The translations under genes were made by a program, and so were the position numbers. The notes beneath the pieces were generated by a model. The model searched no databases, was not told the DNA's origin, and was given only the letters and a program-made list of their open reading frames with translations. This document shows positions 26,043-35,228 of a stretch of 64,000 nucleotides of DNA, piece after piece. The DNA is taken from the NCBI RefSeq assembly GCF_900119075.1, contig NZ_FPIP01000001.1, positions 553,198 through 617,197 on the forward strand. The letters are read 5' to 3'. Numbering within the stretch: position 1 is the first letter of the stretch; the number at the start of each line of letters is the position of its first letter. The stretch is from Ruminococcus flavefaciens. Lineage in GTDB: Bacteria; Bacillota; Clostridia; Oscillospirales; Ruminococcaceae.

Positions 26043-27116
26043 CTACGCTTCCTGACTTGCGAGCTTGGCAGCCTGATCGGCAGTTGCAAGCGCATCAAAC
26101 ACTTCATCAAGATTTCCGTTGAGAATGTCCTCCAGTCTGTAAATAGTCAGACCGATACGGTGATCCGTAAGACGTCCCTGCGGATAATTGTATGTTCTGA
26201 TACGTTCGGAGCGGTCGCCTGTTCCGACCTGCATTTTTCTCTCCGAAGCGATCTTTGCGTCTTGCTCCTCCTGCATAGCCTCGTAAATACGTGAGCGCAG
26301 AATTTTCATTGCTTTATCTTTGTTCTTATGCTGGCTTCTTTCGTCCTGACACTCCACCACGGTATTCGTGGGGAGATAAGTTATTCTTACAGCGGACTCT
26401 GTTTTATTTATATGCTGTCCGCCTGCACCGCTTGCGCGGAAATAGTCTATTTTCAGATCCGTGGGATTTATTTCAAGCTCCACCTCGTCTGCTTCGACGA
26501 GAACTGCCACGGTAACTGTCGAGGTGTGGATACGTCCCTGTGATTCTGTTTCCGGAACGCGCTGTACGCGGTGAACTCCGCTTTCATACTTAAGGCGTGA
26601 ATAAGCGCCTTCGCCTTCAATAGAGAAGCTTATCTCCTTGAAGCCGCCCAACTCAGTGGGATTGGCGCTGAGCACCTCCTGCTTCCAGCCCATAGTCTCT
26701 GCGTACATTGTATACATACGATAGAGGGAATTTGCAAACAGCGAAGCCTCCTCGCCGCCTGCGCCGCCTCTTATCTCAATAATAACGTTCTTGTCATCGT
26801 TAGGATCCTTCGGTAAAAGAAGAACCTTGAGCTCCTGTGTACAGGTCTCCATTTTCTCTCTGGATTCATCGTACTCAGCCTGAGCCATTTCCTTGAAATC
26901 CTTATCGAGACCGCCGCTTTCAAGAAGCTCCTTCGCCTCATCAAAGGCTGCCTGTGCCTTTTTGTATTCCCTGTATTTCTCAATGATAGGAGTCATGTTC
27001 TTGAACTCCTTCATAAGCTGAGTATACAGCTTATTATCGCTGATTATGTCAGGTTCAGAGAGCTTGGCGCTTATTTCTTCGTATTTCTGCTCCATTAATG
27101 CAAGCTTTTCAAACAT
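26043..27116 (-). CDS. prfA: peptide chain release factor 1
   Basis: A 357-residue class I release factor that reads UAA and UAG. The peptidyl-transferase motif is [15 protein letters not shown], with GGQ near residue 229. Upstream is [16 protein letters not shown] and [18 protein letters not shown], as in RF1. Length matches RF1; the +1 frameshift of RF2 (prfB) is not present. It follows the DUF951 gene by about 50 nt. Confidence 0.95.
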   Translation of the reverse strand: MFEKLALMEQKYEEISAKLSEPDIISDNKLYTQLMKEFKNMTPIIEKYREYKKAQAAFDEAKELLESGGLDKDFKEMAQAEYDESREKMETCTQELKVLLLPKDPNDDKNVIIEIRGGAGGEEASLFANSLYRMYTMYAETMGWKQEVLSANPTELGGFKEISFSIEGEGAYSRLKYESGVHRVQRVPETESQGRIHTSTVTVAVLVEADEVELEINPTDLKIDYFRASGAGGQHINKTESAVRITYLPTNTVVECQDERSQHKNKDKAMKILRSRIYEAMQEEQDAKIASERKMQVGTGDRSERIRTYNYPQGRLTDHRIGLTIYRLEDILNGNLDEVFDALATADQAAKLASQEA

Positions 27117-27165
27117 TCAGTATTCTCCTTAATGCTAAAAATATTACAATAAATGTTGCACTATG

Positions 27166-27354
27166 CTAACCCTCATCGGCGTGTTTTACGCTTCGGATAC
27201 TCTTTTCAATCTTATTTCGGGCGACCATAAATTCTCTTGCGCACTTGACGCATCTTAATCTGAAATCCATTCCTGCACGTATCACGAACATTTCGCTGCC
27301 GCCGCAGGGGTGGTTCTTCTTCATTGTAAGCACATCACCCGGTCTGATATCCAA
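27166..27354 (-). CDS. DUF951 family small protein (TTG start)
   Basis: A 62-residue protein with the DUF951 pattern: DIRPGDVLTMKKNHPCGG, then FRLRCVKCAREFMVARNKIEK, where CGG and CVKC could hold zinc. Members are small, probably nucleic-acid-binding proteins of unknown role. I start at TTG 27354 because AAAGGGGG lies 8 nt upstream and homologous length is about 65; the longer open frame upstream overlaps the promoter and is not real coding. It heads the prfA operon. Confidence 0.8.
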   Translation of the reverse strand: MDIRPGDVLTMKKNHPCGGSEMFVIRAGMDFRLRCVKCAREFMVARNKIEKSIRSVKHADEG

Positions 27355-27399
27355 GACATTATCCCCCTTTCGCGTAAATAGAAAAAATCGAACATTTTT

Positions 27400-27428
27400 A
27401 TTATACCCTAAAACTGCTCTCAAATCAA
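27400..27428 (-). promoter_or_regulatory. promoter of the DUF951-prfA operon
   Basis: On the minus strand TTGATT (27423-27428), 17-nt spacer, TATAAT (27400-27405). Confidence 0.7.
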
Positions 27429-27524
27429 TATTTTGTGGGTATATTTTTTTCATTTTGGTGAAAAATAATAAAAACTCCCAATTATTCATATTGAACCCAT
27501 ACAAAAAATAGAAAGGAAAAAATT

Positions 27525-27881
27525 ATGATATCAAGAGTAACTGCCGAATTTGAAACACCCGAGCTTGCTGAGTACGCTCTCAGGCGTGTACGAGAAAGTG
27601 TGGACTATGTTTATTCCGCAAAAATGATGTACAACAGGATAGCCGAGCGCTCCGCAAGACTTGGGCGAGGCTCTACCTTTACTGTTATCCCTACCTATTG
27701 CAATACCCATACAAATTTTCTAACAGCTGTAATGGAGTCCCCTGCATCAAAGGATATAATACCTGAGCCTGCACGTAATCGCAAGACCACTGCCTGCATA
27801 GTCTGCGGCAGTGCTGCAGTTGACAATGTCATCTCAGTTCTAAATGCTATGGGCGGACTTAATATACGCTTTGCACAGTAG
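27525..27881 (+). CDS. hypothetical protein
   Basis: A 118-residue protein that I do not recognise. It begins MISRVTAEFETPELAEYAL, a beta-alpha pattern like an ACT or ferredoxin-like fold, and ends with CIVCGSAAVDNVISVLNAMGG (two cysteines near residues 92-95). There is no signal peptide or membrane segment. The start has AAAGGA. It is divergent from the DUF951 gene and 61 nt upstream of the S1-domain gene, so it could share that transcript. Confidence 0.6.
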   Translation: MISRVTAEFETPELAEYALRRVRESVDYVYSAKMMYNRIAERSARLGRGSTFTVIPTYCNTHTNFLTAVMESPASKDIIPEPARNRKTTACIVCGSAAVDNVISVLNAMGGLNIRFAQ

Positions 27882-27942
27882 CATATAAGCAGGAGCAGCC
27901 GCATATGATTGACTGTAAAGTTGTTATAACGGAGGTAAAAAC

Positions 27943-28860
27943 ATGGAATTCAGACCAGAAGGCTGCTTATATGATTCGCCGTCCAATCAAAGGTATATAT
28001 CCACGGCTGAGGGATTGACAGAGGCTATGGAAAAAGGAATTATCCTTGAAGCAAAGGCGATACTTTGTACAGGCTCCCACGACCTTATAGTAGAGCTGCC
28101 CTGCGCAAGGGGCATTATCCCCCGTGAGGAGGGCGCTATAGGCATAGCAGAGGGCAAAACGCGTGATATAGCTCTTATATCACGCGTAAATAAAATAGTA
28201 TGCTTTAAAGTCACAGAGCTTGAGCTTACAGAAAACGGAGAGCTTGAGGCAAAGCTCTCACGAAAAGCGGCACAGAAAGAATGTGAAAGGAACTTCGTAT
28301 CAAAGCTTGAATCGGGAGATATAATCGACGCAAGGATATCCCACATGGAAAAATTCGGCAGCTTCGTTGATATAGGCTGCGGTATCCCCTCTCTTGTGCC
28401 TATAGATACTATGTCGGTATCTCGGATATCTCATCCTACTGACAGATTCAGGAACGGACAGCTCATAAAAGTAGTGGTCAAGGGTGTTGAAAATGGCAGG
28501 ATATTCCTCACCCACAAGGAGCTTCTCGGTACATGGGAGGAAAATGCAAGCAGATTCAGAACGGGCGAAACTGTCCCCGGTGTGGTGCGCTCAATCGAGA
28601 GCTACGGCGTTTTTGTGGAGCTTACGCCTAATCTCGCAGGACTTGCCGAATCAAAGGAGGGCATATCCGTAGGGCAAAGCGTCAGCGTCTACATAAAGGC
28701 TATAATACCCGAAAAAATGAAGGTAAAGCTTATAATAGTAGACATTTGCGGTGAATATGCTCCGCCAAAGGAAATTGAATACTTCATAAACTCAAATCAC
28801 ATTGATCATTGGAAGTATTCGACTGAAACCTCTGATAAAAATATCTCAACGAGCTTCTGA
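27943..28860 (+). CDS. S1 RNA-binding domain protein
   Basis: A 305-residue protein with at least two S1 domains: GDIIDARISHMEKFGSFVDI (from about residue 126) and GETVPGVVRSIESYGVFVEL (from about 207). A less typical N-terminal domain (LEAKAILCTGSHDLIVELPC) may be a third OB-fold. This is the type of S1-like protein that Clostridia often carry in place of, or beside, full-length ribosomal protein S1; an mRNA-binding role in translation is inferred. Ribosome site AACGGAGG lies just before ATG 27943. Confidence 0.82.
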   Translation: MEFRPEGCLYDSPSNQRYISTAEGLTEAMEKGIILEAKAILCTGSHDLIVELPCARGIIPREEGAIGIAEGKTRDIALISRVNKIVCFKVTELELTENGELEAKLSRKAAQKECERNFVSKLESGDIIDARISHMEKFGSFVDIGCGIPSLVPIDTMSVSRISHPTDRFRNGQLIKVVVKGVENGRIFLTHKELLGTWEENASRFRTGETVPGVVRSIESYGVFVELTPNLAGLAESKEGISVGQSVSVYIKAIIPEKMKVKLIIVDICGEYAPPKEIEYFINSNHIDHWKYSTETSDKNISTSF

Positions 28861-28867
28861 CATAAAA

Positions 28868-28893
28868 AATGCACCTGCCAAAACAGGTGCATT
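28868..28893. terminator. bidirectional terminator
   Basis: Perfect 10-bp stem AATGCACCTG / CAGGTGCATT with a 6-nt loop between the convergent S1-domain and pfkA genes; the minus strand has a run of T directly after it. Confidence 0.8.
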
Positions 28894-28903
28894 AGTATTA
28901 TTA

Positions 28904-29866
28904 TTAGTATGCGATCTCTTCAGCGATGTGGTGGAGCTTCTCGTCATAATCCTTGTGCATAGCAAGTGCTTCCTGAATATCATAATCAACAAGCTTGCTG
29001 TCCTTGATACCGATAACGCGGTTGCCAACGCCCTGCTCAATGAGCTCAACAGCATAGTAGCCCATTCTTGTAGCTTCAACTCTGTCTCTTACTGTAGGAG
29101 AGCCGCCTCTCTGTACGTGACCGAGGATAGTTGATCTTGCTTCGATGCCTGTCTTTTCGTGGAGCAGTTTTGCGATCTCGTCTGAGTGACCGATGCTCTC
29201 AGCAACGATAACTACGAAGTTCTGCTTGCCCTTAGCCTTCTTAGCCAGCATTGTATTTGCAATAGCATTGATATCGTAAGGAACTTCCTTTGTGATTATA
29301 TCTGTAGCTCCGCAGGCAATACCTGTATTAACAGCGATGTGACCTGCACCTCTTCCCATTACCTCAACAACTGAGATTCTGTCATGTGACTGAGATGTAT
29401 CACGAAGCTTGTCAACAAGCTCCATAGCTGTATTCATAGCTGTATCAAAACCGATAGTGTAATCTGTGCAGGCAATATCATTGTCGATAGTACCGGGAAT
29501 ACCAATGCAAAGGAATCCCTGTGCAGAAAGATCAGCTGCACCTCTGAATGAGCCATCACCGCCGATAACTACAAGTCCCTCGATACCGAGCTCGTCAAGC
29601 TTAGCCTTACCCTTTGCAACGCCCTCTGCTGTTCTGAATTCAGGACATCTTGCAGTATAAAGAACTGTACCGCCTCTGTGGATAATATCAGAAACGCTTC
29701 TCTCGTCCATCTTGATGATATCACCGTTGAGAAGTCCTACATAACCTCTGCGGATACCGTAAACTTCCATACCCTTTGCAAGAGCAGATCTTACAACAGC
29801 TCTTACAGCGGCATTCATTCCGGGAGCGTCACCGCCGCTTGTTAAAACACCAATTTTCTTGATCAT
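28904..29866 (-). CDS. pfkA: ATP-dependent 6-phosphofructokinase
   Basis: A 320-residue enzyme that phosphorylates fructose 6-phosphate, the committed glycolytic step. LTSGGDAPGMNAAVR (ATP site), GGDGS (residues 102-106, with the Gly that favours ATP over PPi), GTIDNDIACTDY (catalytic D128) and LGHVQRGGSPT are all in place. I use ATG 29866 with GGAG 7 nt upstream; nine earlier in-frame codons lack support. It lies downstream of dnaE but has its own strong promoter. Confidence 0.96.
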   Translation of the reverse strand: MIKKIGVLTSGGDAPGMNAAVRAVVRSALAKGMEVYGIRRGYVGLLNGDIIKMDERSVSDIIHRGGTVLYTARCPEFRTAEGVAKGKAKLDELGIEGLVVIGGDGSFRGAADLSAQGFLCIGIPGTIDNDIACTDYTIGFDTAMNTAMELVDKLRDTSQSHDRISVVEVMGRGAGHIAVNTGIACGATDIITKEVPYDINAIANTMLAKKAKGKQNFVVIVAESIGHSDEIAKLLHEKTGIEARSTILGHVQRGGSPTVRDRVEATRMGYYAVELIEQGVGNRVIGIKDSKLVDYDIQEALAMHKDYDEKLHHIAEEIAY

Positions 29867-29941
29867 ACATATTCTCCATTCTGCACTTGGCATATATTGT
29901 TTAATCCGCAGGAATACTGCGGCGTAATTCCATACTCTTAT

Positions 29942-29970
29942 ATTTTACTACTTTGTGGAAAAAATGTCAA
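29942..29970 (-). promoter_or_regulatory. promoter of pfkA
   Basis: On the minus strand TTGACA (29965-29970), 17-nt spacer, TAAAAT (29942-29947), in the dnaE-pfkA gap. Confidence 0.75.
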
Positions 29971-30006
29971 GTGTATTCCGTATTTTTTCCGCTTTCATCT
30001 TAAAAA

Positions 30007-33000
30007 TCACTGTATTAGTCCGATCTGAGAGGGATAATAGTGTTTTTTCAGCTCCTCGCAGAACTCCCTTGTGACCTTTACGCTGAGTTTTGTCCTCGGG
30101 ATAACAGTTTTTTTCATATCCGCAAGATACAAACATATCGCTGTAGTCCCTTTGTTTCGGGCACAAAGTTCAATAAATTCCTTGGTAAAAGAGGCTTCTG
30201 ACGAGGTCGTCTTTATGCAGAGCTTCATAGTGGATATCAGGCGTTCAAGCTCTGTATCAGCAGTTATTGCTCCGCATATCACAGAAAGTCTGTCGTCCTT
30301 GACGGATATTTTGCCGCTAACAATAACAATACCGTCGGGGGCAAGCTTTCCGCCGCTTACCATAAACAGGTCTGGGAACACAACTCCTTCTATCTCCCCT
30401 GTTTCATCAGCAAAGGAAACAAAGCTCATCTTGTCGCCGTTTTTTGTAACATGAAGCTTTGAGCTTTCCACGCAGCAAAGAAGCTTTACGGACATACCGT
30501 CCCTTACAGTGCTGTCTGTGAGGATATCACCTATCCTGCGGACGTGCATAAGCTCCCCTATCCAGTAATAAGGCGAAAGTGGGTGTCCGCTGAGATACAT
30601 TCCCGTGGCTTCCTTTTCCATTGCAAGAAGCTGTTTTGTATCATACTCCTGCTTATACGGGATGCGGAAATTCATCTCTGAGGTATCCGTGCCTTCAAGG
30701 AAATTGAGCTGTCCCTCAATGACTCCCCTTGTACCTGCTCCTGTCATATCCAGTATTTCGTCATAGCTTTCCAGCATTTGTCTGCGGTTAAGTCCCAGAC
30801 CGTCAAATGCTCCTGACTTTATAAGATTCTCAAGAGCTTTTTTGTTAAGCTCCCTGCCCTCGACGCGCTCGCAGAAATCCTGTAAGCTTGTGAAAGCACC
30901 GTTTTTTGTACGCTCTGCGATTATCTTGTCCGCAAGTCCGCTTCCTGCATTTTTTATGGCAAGCAGACCGAAATACATCTTGCCGCCTACAAATGTGAAG
31001 CCCTTGTTGCTTTTATTTATATCGGGACTGAGTATCTCAATGCCGTTTTCCTTGCACGAGTTTATATACTCCGCAAGTTTGTCGCTCTGTCCCATAACAC
31101 TGGACATAAGCGCCGCCATATAAATACCGCGGTAATGGCATTTCAGATATGCAGTCTGATACGCAAGGTAGGCGTATGCTGCCGCATGGGATTTATTGAA
31201 AGCATACGACGCAAAGCTTACCATTTCATCGAATACCGAATTTGCAATATCCTCTGAAACACCATTGTCAGCCGCTCCTTTTACGAAGCTCTCACGCTCT
31301 TTCAGCATTACGTCGTGCTTCTTTTTCGCCATAGCTCTGCGGACTATATCGGCGTGTCCGTAGGAATATCCTGCAAGCTTGCGGCAAATCTCCATTACCT
31401 GCTCCTGATATACCATACAGCCGTAGGTATCGGCAAGTATGTCTTTCAGAAGCGGGTGCTTGTAGGTGACGTTTTCTGGGTGCTTCTTGTTTTCAATATA
31501 AATAGGTATGGACTTCATAGGTCCCGGACGGTAAAGTGAGATTATAACGATAAGGTCTTCAAGGCGCTCGGGAGCAAGCTCCATAACACGGGCAGTCATG
31601 CCTTCGCTTTCAAACTGGAATACGCCCTCTGTATCACCTTTCGTCATAATTTCATAGACTGCTTTATCGTCAACAGGTATTGCACTGATATCAAAATCAG
31701 GTTCAGTCTTGTGTATCTCGTTGACCGTGTCTCTTATAATAGTAAGATTTCGAAGTCCGAGAAAATCCATTTTCAGAAGTCCCAGTGATTCAAGAACACC
31801 CATAGTGTACTGAGTAACTACTGTATCGTCGTTTTTCTGTAATGGCACAAGGTCGCTCAGAGGTACTGCGGATATTACAACACCTGCCGCATGAGTTGAA
31901 GCGTGGCGCGGCATTCCCTCAAGCTTTTTTGCAAGGTCAATGCATCTGCGCATATCTCTGTCTGAATGATAAAGCCCGCTGAGCTCATCGGACTCCTTCA
32001 TAGCCTGACTAAGTGTAGCCCTCGGATCTATTTCCTTTGCGGCTCTGTCACAGAGCTGATAGGATATGCCGAGAACTCGTCCCACATCGCGGACTGCCGC
32101 ACGGGCTTTCAGCGTATCGAATGCTATTATCTCTGAAACATAATCCGCACCGTATCTGCGTACAACGTAGTCCTTGACGCTCTGACGCCCCTCGATACAG
32201 AAGTCGATATCAAAGTCAGGCATACTTACTCTTTCGGGATTGAGGAAACGCTCAAAGAGCAGATTGAACTTTATAGGATCAATTCCGGTGATACCGATAC
32301 AGTAGGCGCAAAGGCTGCCTGCTCCCGAACCACGCCCCGGACCTACAGGTACGTTATGCTCACGGGCATACCGTATAAAATCCCAGACTATGAGATAGTA
32401 GTCTGTATAGCCCATTTTTGTGATAACGTCAAGCTCATACTCCATGCGCTCAGTGACTTTTTTCGGAGGATCCTCGCCGTAGCGTTCTATCATGCCTTTT
32501 CGGCAAAGCTCACGGAAATACGCCTTATTATCGTCAACGCCCTCGATAGTGAACTTCGGGAGCTTTATATTGCCGAACTCAAACTCAACATTACAGCGCT
32601 CCGCAATAAGAGCGGTATTGCTGACAGCTTCCTCGTGTCCCTTGAAAAGAGCCGCCATTTCATCTGCGGACTTAACGTAAAACTCCTCAGTCTCAAAATG
32701 CATAGCGTTAGGATCGCTGAGAGTTTTTCCCGTTTGTATGCAAAGAAGGACGTTCTGCATTTCGGCGTCCTTTTTTTCAATATAGTGGCAGTCGTTTGTA
32801 GCCGCAAGAGGGATACCCGTTTCTGCGGAAAGCTTATATAAAAGCGGAAGTATCTTCAGTTCTTCTTTTATGCCGTGATTCTGAACTTCTATGAAGTAAT
32901 TACCCTCGCCGAAGATATCACGGTATTTCAAAGCAACTGCCTTTGCCTCGTCATAGTGACCGTCGACAAGGAGCCGCGGTATCTCGCCTGCAAGACAAGC

Positions 33001-33414
33001 TGACATACAGATAAGTCCGCTGTGATATTTTTTTAGGAGATCCAGATCAACACGGGGCTTATTGTAAAAGCCTTCTATGCTTGCCAGAGAGACAAGCTTT
33101 ACAAGATTTCTGTAGCCCTCGTTGTTCTCGCAGAGAAGTATGAGATGATATGGCGAAGCGTCAAGCTTTGGCTCACGGTCATGGCGTGTACGCCTTGCAA
33201 CGTAGACCTCACAGCCGATAACAGGCTTCACGCCCTCGGCTCTTGCGGCGTTCCAGAACTCTACAGCACCGTACATATTTCCGTGGTCAGTTATGGCAAC
33301 AGCAGTCTGCCCGAGCTCTTTGATACGTGCAATAAGCTCTTTTATACGGCAGGCACCGTCAAGAAGGCTGTATTCGGTATGGACATGAAGATTTACAAAC
33401 TCGTCACTTCTCAT
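30007..33414 (-). CDS. dnaE: DNA polymerase III alpha subunit (DnaE)
   Basis: An 1135-residue replicative polymerase. The PHP domain begins at HVHTEYSLLDG (H10, H12). The palm has PDFDIDF near residues 398-404, which carries two of the catalytic aspartates. The fingers contain FASYAFNKSHAAAYA, then a helix-hairpin-helix region and an OB domain (VRRIGDILTDS onward). No exonuclease domain is present, so it is DnaE rather than PolC; in Firmicutes DnaE extends RNA primers on the lagging strand. ATG 33414 has GGAGG at 5 nt spacing and overlaps whiA by 11 nt. Confidence 0.95.
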   Translation of the reverse strand: MRSDEFVNLHVHTEYSLLDGACRIKELIARIKELGQTAVAITDHGNMYGAVEFWNAARAEGVKPVIGCEVYVARRTRHDREPKLDASPYHLILLCENNEGYRNLVKLVSLASIEGFYNKPRVDLDLLKKYHSGLICMSACLAGEIPRLLVDGHYDEAKAVALKYRDIFGEGNYFIEVQNHGIKEELKILPLLYKLSAETGIPLAATNDCHYIEKKDAEMQNVLLCIQTGKTLSDPNAMHFETEEFYVKSADEMAALFKGHEEAVSNTALIAERCNVEFEFGNIKLPKFTIEGVDDNKAYFRELCRKGMIERYGEDPPKKVTERMEYELDVITKMGYTDYYLIVWDFIRYAREHNVPVGPGRGSGAGSLCAYCIGITGIDPIKFNLLFERFLNPERVSMPDFDIDFCIEGRQSVKDYVVRRYGADYVSEIIAFDTLKARAAVRDVGRVLGISYQLCDRAAKEIDPRATLSQAMKESDELSGLYHSDRDMRRCIDLAKKLEGMPRHASTHAAGVVISAVPLSDLVPLQKNDDTVVTQYTMGVLESLGLLKMDFLGLRNLTIIRDTVNEIHKTEPDFDISAIPVDDKAVYEIMTKGDTEGVFQFESEGMTARVMELAPERLEDLIVIISLYRPGPMKSIPIYIENKKHPENVTYKHPLLKDILADTYGCMVYQEQVMEICRKLAGYSYGHADIVRRAMAKKKHDVMLKERESFVKGAADNGVSEDIANSVFDEMVSFASYAFNKSHAAAYAYLAYQTAYLKCHYRGIYMAALMSSVMGQSDKLAEYINSCKENGIEILSPDINKSNKGFTFVGGKMYFGLLAIKNAGSGLADKIIAERTKNGAFTSLQDFCERVEGRELNKKALENLIKSGAFDGLGLNRRQMLESYDEILDMTGAGTRGVIEGQLNFLEGTDTSEMNFRIPYKQEYDTKQLLAMEKEATGMYLSGHPLSPYYWIGELMHVRRIGDILTDSTVRDGMSVKLLCCVESSKLHVTKNGDKMSFVSFADETGEIEGVVFPDLFMVSGGKLAPDGIVIVSGKISVKDDRLSVICGAITADTELERLISTMKLCIKTTSSEASFTKEFIELCARNKGTTAICLYLADMKKTVIPRTKLSVKVTREFCEELKKHYYPSQIGLIQ

Positions 33415-34312
33415 ACGAACCTCCGCGTATCTCGTCTGCAAGCTTAGCAAGCTTCTTGAAGCGGTGATTTACACCCGAGCGGCTAATGGGCTCGCTGAGA
33501 GTCTCACCTATTTCCTGTAAGCTCATGTCGATATTATCAAGGCGTAGCTGTGCTACCTCACGAAGCTCGTCTGACAGCGTATCAAGTCCTACAGCATGGT
33601 CGATGAGCTTGATATCATCTATCTGCTTCATAGCTGCCTTGACTACCTTGTCGATATTGGCAGCGTCGCAGTTGGCTATCCTGTTTGCCTTGTTACGGAT
33701 ATCCTTGTATATCTTGGTATTCATCAGCTCAAGAGTACACTGGGACGCACCGATAAAGGTCAGCGTGTCCTCAATGGACTCACTGCCCTTGATATAGACT
33801 ATGTGCTGTCCCCTGCGGACAACTGTTTTTGCGGTAACGCCTATGTCGCCGAGAAGTGTTGCAAGCTGCTGAGCGAGCCCCTCCTCAGGGCAGGCAAATT
33901 CAAGGTGATACTCCTTGTTAGGATCGTTTACGCTTCCGCAGGCAAGAAACACTCCTGCTGTAAAAACTCCGAGACTATTTGTTGCAATAATCTCGGAATC
34001 GATAAGCCTTTTGTTATCTGAAAGGCGGTATTTCTGAAAAACTTCCTGTGCAGTATCGCCGTCCGTATCGCATGAGCAAAGAATAATACCGTTTTTTCTT
34101 GTGTGCTCGGTTATGCTTAGCTTTTTACGGAAAACAGCTTCAAAAAGGCTGCAAAATAGCTGGGCGGAGACTCTGCTCTCGCTCTGGAAGCAGATATGCT
34201 CACGATTGAGCGTTCTGCAGAACAGCAGCATACCATAAAGGCAGGCAAATCGCCTGTCTTTATCGTTTACAGATGAGCATATCTCCTGCCTTACATCATT
34301 TGAGAAGGATAT
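33404..34312 (-). CDS. whiA: DNA-binding protein WhiA, with apparent ATA start codon
   Basis: A 302-residue protein in Firmicutes linked to cell division and chromosome handling. The middle part is the LAGLIDADG-derived domain (RLIDSEIIATNSLGVFTAGVFLACGSV), and the C-terminal helix-turn-helix has LDNIDMSLQEIGETLSEPISRSGVNHRFKKL split as usual. The conserved N-terminus reads xSFSNDVRQEI, but its first codon is ATA at 34312, in a frame that lacks any ATG, GTG or TTG until ATG 34231. GGGAG lies 9 nt before ATA; nothing suitable precedes 34231. I therefore annotate ATA as the start; a sequencing error or a start at 34231 (275 residues) is possible. It lies in the rapZ-whiA-dnaE series. Confidence 0.85.
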   Translation of the reverse strand: MSFSNDVRQEICSSVNDKDRRFACLYGMLLFCRTLNREHICFQSESRVSAQLFCSLFEAVFRKKLSITEHTRKNGIILCSCDTDGDTAQEVFQKYRLSDNKRLIDSEIIATNSLGVFTAGVFLACGSVNDPNKEYHLEFACPEEGLAQQLATLLGDIGVTAKTVVRRGQHIVYIKGSESIEDTLTFIGASQCTLELMNTKIYKDIRNKANRIANCDAANIDKVVKAAMKQIDDIKLIDHAVGLDTLSDELREVAQLRLDNIDMSLQEIGETLSEPISRSGVNHRFKKLAKLADEIRGGSYEK

Positions 34313-34329
34313 TTTAACTCACTCCCTGC

Positions 34330-35202
34330 TCAGAATTTTTTATCTTTTGTTATATCGCGGTGGTACTTCTGTACCTTATAGTCTTTTTCGATAAGGTGGT
34401 CAGCCATAAGCTCCGCAAAGGTTATGGAGCGGTGCTTTCCTCCTGTACAGCCAAAGGCTATAACGAGCTGGCTCTTACCCTCCTGCACGTACAGCGGTAT
34501 AAGATAGTCGATAAGGTCCTTGAGCTTTTCAAAAAGAGTTGCCGACTGCTCAAAGCCCATAACATAGTCCCTTACACAGCTGTCGCAGCCTGTATGGTTG
34601 CGAAGCTCCTCGATATAAAACGGATTGGGCAGACATCTGACGTCAAATACCAGATCAGCCTCAGTGGAAACTCCGTACTTGAAGCCGAATGACATGACCT
34701 TGATTATAAGCGAATCCGAATTCTTTTCAAGGAATATTGACTTTACCTGCTCCTTTAGCTGTGAGGTGGTAAAGTTTGAGGTCTCTATGTAATAATCAGC
34801 TATCTCACGCAGCTGTGAAAGCTGTGACCACTCAAAGTTTATAGCGTCATGTATACTTCCGTTGAACTTATCGGACAGTGGGTGCTTGCGTCGTGTTTCC
34901 TTATAACGCTTAAGCAGTACGTCATGGTTTGCCTCGATAAACAATACCTTTACATCAACATCGGGCTGACGCTTCAGTTCGAGCCACGAGCGGTAAATCT
35001 CCGCAAACATATCGCCTGTACGGATATCAACCGCAACGGCTATTTTATTGATATCAGTTTCGGATTGCCTGCACAGGTCAACGAACTGCGTTATAAGCTT
35101 TGGGGGGATATTATCTATACAATAGAAGCCTATATCCTCCATTACGTCCATAACGCTGGATTTACCCGAGCCAGACATACCCGTTACTATCAGTAACTGC
35201 AT
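34330..35202 (-). CDS. rapZ: RNase adapter protein / nucleotide-binding protein RapZ
   Basis: A 290-residue P-loop protein, GMSGSGKSS (residues 8-16). In Proteobacteria RapZ guides RNase E to GlmZ and senses glucosamine 6-phosphate; the Firmicute member YvcJ binds nucleotides and affects competence, so the RNA role here is uncertain. The conserved C-terminal domain has SFGFKYG, DLVFDVRCLPNPF and IAFGCTGGKHRS, as in the family. It lies between murB and whiA, the usual Firmicute gene order, and stops 17 nt before the whiA start. Confidence 0.95.
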   Translation of the reverse strand: MQLLIVTGMSGSGKSSVMDVMEDIGFYCIDNIPPKLITQFVDLCRQSETDINKIAVAVDIRTGDMFAEIYRSWLELKRQPDVDVKVLFIEANHDVLLKRYKETRRKHPLSDKFNGSIHDAINFEWSQLSQLREIADYYIETSNFTTSQLKEQVKSIFLEKNSDSLIIKVMSFGFKYGVSTEADLVFDVRCLPNPFYIEELRNHTGCDSCVRDYVMGFEQSATLFEKLKDLIDYLIPLYVQEGKSQLVIAFGCTGGKHRSITFAELMADHLIEKDYKVQKYHRDITKDKKF

Positions 35203-35228
35203 AATTCTCTCCTTAATTACCTTAAAAG

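Noticed and set aside
26043..27116. prfB (RF2) with programmed frameshift
   Set aside because: The frame is continuous and motifs fit RF1.
30007..33414. PolC-type polymerase
   Set aside because: No exonuclease domain is inserted in the PHP region; domain order is that of DnaE.
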